From NCBI GenBank assembly GCA_902478605.1, contig CABSLQ010000046.1, positions 1 to 24,199 on the forward strand: a DNA stretch of 24,199 nucleotides. The letters are read 5' to 3'. The notes under the pieces are model-generated. The model searched no databases, was not told the origin of the DNA, and saw only the letters and a program-made list of their open reading frames with translations. Made by a program: the position numbers and the translations under genes. Of the stretch, positions 21,783 through 24,199 are shown in pieces. Numbering within the stretch: the stretch's first letter is position 1; every line of letters begins with the position of its first letter. This stretch comes from an uncultured Oscillospiraceae bacterium (lineage in GTDB: Bacteria; Bacillota; Clostridia; Oscillospirales; Acutalibacteraceae).

Positions 21783-23778
21783 TTTTCGCCGTATCTATCG
21801 AAAATGCAATGAACGTATCGAGCCGGACGAAGAAGCCATCCGGCGCACGGTGCACTGGCTGGAAATCGAACGCCGGCGTCCGCCGCGGCGTCATCCCCTG
21901 CTTCTCTGGGGGCCGCTGGCGGGGGCCGCCGTCGTCGCGGCGGCGGTGGTTCTCCTCGTCGCCTTGCTGCCGCAGCGCCCCAGCCTGCCGGTCGACAGCC
22001 CGTCCGCCATAAGCACGCTGCCAGGCGGCCTGCAGACCGGCGGCAGCCAGGGCTCCGAACCCTCCGGCGCCCCTTCGGGCGATCCCTCCGGCGGGGGTTC
22101 CGCCAGCGGGCAGGGCACCTCCGCCTCCAGCGGCACCGGCCACAATCCCCTACCGGGCACGACGCCGCCCACCGGCACCCCCTCTTCCGGCAGCGGCACC
22201 ACCGACGCGCAGGCGGACGTGCCGCGCTACATCGGCTATCGATTGGCGGACGGCACAAGCAACGTCGTGCAGGTTTCCGCCCGCGGGGCCGCCTTTCCCG
22301 CAGCGCAGCGCCTTTCCTTTTCCCTCACCCCGCCCGTCTCCCGGATGAAGAATGACACGGCCAATATGGGCGACGCCTATGTGGGGCAGGCCTTCGGCAT
22401 CACGCTGCTGCTCGAAAACCGGCAGCGGGACGCCATCGTGGACGTGCTCATCGACGACAGTGAGTATGGGCCGAACAACGTATACTCCACCTCCGCCACC
22501 CAGTATAAAATTGTCCGGGTGGACACCCAGTACAGTGCGCTGCGGGGGACCTACATCACCGAGGTGGAGCTGCTCTTCCCCGTATCCAAAGCGGCGGGCC
22601 AGCGCACCATCTCCCTTAAGGAGATCGGCTACATGCGCAGCTACGGCGGGTCCAACCACCGGGGCAAATGCGACATGGACAACGACGCGGTGCAGACCTT
22701 TTCTTACCGTGTGGTGGAGCACCCGCTGGTGGCCGAAGGCTTCACCATCATCGATTCGGTGGAAGGGCTGGACAAAATCCGCGCCGATTTGGACGGCAAG
22801 TTTGCCCTGGCCTGCTCCCTCGACCTGCGCGGCGCGGAATGGACGCCCATCGGCACGGCGGACGCCCCCTTCACCGGTGTCTTTGACGGCGGCGGCTTCA
22901 CCGTCTCCAATTATAAGATCACCAAGGCGCCCGCCAAGGAAGAAAACGGCGTCGGCTTCTTCGGCAACGCCACTGGCACCATCCGCAACCTGACGGTGGC
23001 CGGCAATATCCGGATATCCGGGCCGGCGATAATCGGCGGCGTCGTCGGGACAAACGCCAACGCCGGAAAAACAACCACGCTGACCCTGACCCAGTGCCAC
23101 AACACGGGGGACATCACGGGCGTCGGGATGATCGGCGGCATTCTCGGCGAGGCCGTTGAGGTCCCGGTCATCGAGCAGTGCTCGAACACCGGCAAGCTCT
23201 CCTCCGCCTCCTCCGAATTCACCCAAATCGGCGGCATCGCCTCTGTTCACCCGGAATCGTTCCGCATCTATTCCCATTTCACCCCGACGGCGTGCTTCAA
23301 CACCGGGGACATCACGGTGGAAAACGGTGTCGCCTGCGGTCTGGTGGTGAAGGGGCAGCTGGAATCCTGCTACAACCTCGGGACGATCACGGCACGCAAG
23401 GGTGAGGCCTACGGCCTCAAGCAGACCACCGTAGAATTTTCCCAGATTTGGTGCTGCTACAACGCCGGGGCGGTCAACGCGCCCACGGCGGCCGGGATTT
23501 CGATGTACCCGCCACTGGAATATGGTTCGGCAAGCAGCGTAGTCAGCGTGTACTGGTATAAATCCGGGAATGCGGCCGTGCCATTTATGAAGTGGCCGAG
23601 CTGGTCGGAACCGATAACGGGAATGGACGAGGTCATAGACATGGCGGACAAGGGCTGCACCGTCTGCACCAACCCGGCGGACATGTACAACCTCGCCGAC
23701 AAGCTGGTCGCACACGGCCTGCCCACCAAATTCAAAAACGTCCCCGGCCGGCCGCCCAAGCTCCTGTGGGAAAAATAA
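21772..23778 (+). CDS. membrane-anchored putative anti-sigma factor with GLUG-like repeat ectodomain
   Basis: The 668-residue protein starts at GTG, seven to eight bases after GGAGGGG within the sigma gene. Residues 1-42 are cytosolic and charged (the likely sigma-binding part), followed by one transmembrane helix (about 43-66). A Pro/Ser/Gly/Thr-rich linker spans about 70-145 and a beta-rich region about 150-315. The repeat region (about 365-600) contains FFGNATGTIRNLTVAGNI, typical of GLUG repeats, and five Cys-x-Asn-x-Gly units near C442, C470, C508, C533 and C562 (CHNTGDI, CSNTGKL, CFNTGDI, CYNLGTI, CYNAGAV). The large extracellular part may sense a wall, glycan or host signal and release the sigma factor. 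No zinc-binding anti-sigma motif (HxxxCxxC) is present, so the anti-sigma role is inferred from context. Confidence 0.8.
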   Translation: MSDDFRRIYRKCNERIEPDEEAIRRTVHWLEIERRRPPRRHPLLLWGPLAGAAVVAAAVVLLVALLPQRPSLPVDSPSAISTLPGGLQTGGSQGSEPSGAPSGDPSGGGSASGQGTSASSGTGHNPLPGTTPPTGTPSSGSGTTDAQADVPRYIGYRLADGTSNVVQVSARGAAFPAAQRLSFSLTPPVSRMKNDTANMGDAYVGQAFGITLLLENRQRDAIVDVLIDDSEYGPNNVYSTSATQYKIVRVDTQYSALRGTYITEVELLFPVSKAAGQRTISLKEIGYMRSYGGSNHRGKCDMDNDAVQTFSYRVVEHPLVAEGFTIIDSVEGLDKIRADLDGKFALACSLDLRGAEWTPIGTADAPFTGVFDGGGFTVSNYKITKAPAKEENGVGFFGNATGTIRNLTVAGNIRISGPAIIGGVVGTNANAGKTTTLTLTQCHNTGDITGVGMIGGILGEAVEVPVIEQCSNTGKLSSASSEFTQIGGIASVHPESFRIYSHFTPTACFNTGDITVENGVACGLVVKGQLESCYNLGTITARKGEAYGLKQTTVEFSQIWCCYNAGAVNAPTAAGISMYPPLEYGSASSVVSVYWYKSGNAAVPFMKWPSWSEPITGMDEVIDMADKGCTVCTNPADMYNLADKLVAHGLPTKFKNVPGRPPKLLWEK

Positions 23779-23859
23779 CCGCCGGGGGGCAGAGAAAACG
23801 CCACAAAGCGGCAGGTTGCGATTCCGAGGAGACCGGGTAAACCCGCGGCGGAAAACAAA

Positions 23860-23885
23860 GGGAGGGAACGCGGCGCGTTCCCTCC
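23860..23885 (-). terminator. terminator between convergent genes
   Basis: GGAGGGAACGC pairs perfectly with GCGTTCCCTCC across a 3-base loop (23861-23885). On the minus strand it is followed by CTTTGTTTT, so it mainly ends the kinase gene; it may also stop the plus-strand anti-sigma transcript. Confidence 0.7.
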
Positions 23886-23948
23886 TCGTTTACAAAGCCG
23901 GGGCGGTACACCGCTCCGGCGTTCCCGGAGGCCATCATGCAAAACCGC

Positions 23949-24157
23949 TTACGGCCGCCGCAGCGTCTGCACCGCGGCCTTTTCAATCGCCAGTCCCGCC
24001 GTATACCTCTCCATAAAGGCGCGGAAGCCTTCCCGGTCGGCGGCATCCGGCTCCATACGGACCCCGGCGTTGCCGGCGAACACCCGGTTTTCCAGATACG
24101 CCTCCAGCGATTCGCCGGACGCCTTCCGGCACATGTACGCGGCCAGCAGCGCAATAC
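23949..24157 (-). CDS. FGGY-family carbohydrate kinase, C-terminal fragment
   Basis: Only the last 69 or so residues remain, reading GIALLAAY, then GESLEAYLENRVFAG, DAADREGFRAFMERY and AGLAIEKAAV. This is the C-terminal end of FGGY sugar kinases; xylulokinase-like proteins carry the same GIALLAAY helix and PDPADxxGF segment. The family phosphorylates pentoses or related sugars with ATP; the substrate cannot be told from the fragment. The 5' part is missing because the contig ends. The reading frame apparently continues into adapter sequence at 24158, so apparent start codons there are false. The gene is convergent with the anti-sigma gene. Confidence 0.8.
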
Positions 24158-24199
24158 CTGTCTCTTATACACATCTGACGCTGCCGACGAGCGATCTAG
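24158..24199. other. Illumina Nextera (Tn5) adapter and index, not genomic
   Basis: Positions 24158-24176 are the 19-base Tn5 mosaic end, CTGTCTCTTATACACATCT. Positions 24177-24190 are GACGCTGCCGACGA, the reverse complement of the Nextera read-1 adapter tail. Positions 24191-24198 read GCGATCTA, the reverse complement of index TAGATCGC (N501), and the final G is the first base of the P5 side. The order and spacing match a Nextera library read-through exactly, so these bases are assembly contamination. Confidence 0.98.

Noticed and set aside
1..24157. CRISPR arrays, tRNA or rRNA genes, insertion sequences
   Set aside because: No spaced direct repeats, cloverleaf-like segments, rRNA sequence or transposase frames were seen. 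The only transposon sequence is the synthetic Tn5 end in the adapter.
23732..24172. 146-residue minus-strand protein starting MYKRQ
   Set aside because: Its start lies in adapter sequence and its frame differs from the FGGY kinase fragment.

Overview
The window is a GC-rich stretch of a Bacillota (Clostridia-type) chromosome. It probably comes from an anaerobic fermenter of the gut Oscillospirales/Eubacteriales kind. Supporting this are two [FeFe]-hydrogenases, a clostridial-type AdhE, a T-box leader, Rrf2 and HxlR regulators, consensus sigma-A promoters with AGGAGG-type ribosome binding sites, and frequent intrinsic terminators. I cannot name the genus. I saw no rRNA, tRNA, CRISPR array or insertion sequence. 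The last 42 bases (24158-24199) are not genomic: they are Illumina Nextera/Tn5 adapter plus an index that matches N501, so the real contig ends at about 24157 inside a carbohydrate-kinase gene.

Layout. (1) 97-1743, minus: a polysaccharide deacetylase and an SH3-bearing cell-wall amidase form a two-gene operon. (2) 2004-5049: an HxlR regulator (minus) diverges from a degenerate metallo-beta-lactamase-fold protein, a zinc macrodomain ADP-ribosyl hydrolase and a class M sirtuin (all plus). The divergent region has clear promoters on both strands and a dyad over the plus -35 box. This suggests a redox- or electrophile-controlled ADP-ribosylation operon. (3) 5312-7477, minus: an Fe-S-type Rrf2 regulator and a cut-down MetH-like protein with a homocysteine domain and a divergent pterin domain but no cobalamin domain. 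(4) 7722-12628, minus: a hydrogen operon in the order thioredoxin-like [2Fe-2S] ferredoxin, HydS (PAS-containing sensory [FeFe]-hydrogenase), SpoIIE/PP2C phosphatase, group-B-like HydA. It is driven by a perfect TTGACA-17-TATAAT promoter.

(5) 12869-14899, minus: threonine ammonia-lyase (ilvA) and ridA under an Ile-type T-box riboswitch with its own promoter and terminator. RidA removes the reactive enamine that IlvA releases. (6) 14908-17072, minus: a NatAB-type ABC exporter. (7) 17343-20055, minus: adhE behind a perfect consensus promoter with a near-perfect Rex operator just downstream of the -10 box. (8) 20219-21104, plus: a small phosphotransferase-fold protein with Asn in place of the catalytic Asp. 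(9) 21288-23778, plus: an ECF sigma factor overlapping a membrane-anchored putative anti-sigma factor whose ectodomain carries GLUG-like Cys-Asn-Gly repeats. (10) 23949-24157, minus: the C-terminus of an FGGY-family kinase, cut by the adapter.

The hydrogen operon and adhE belong together physiologically. Both dispose of fermentation electrons, one as H2 and the other as ethanol. AdhE appears to be NADH-responsive through Rex. The hydrogenase operon encodes its own putative H2 sensor and a phosphatase whose target is unknown.
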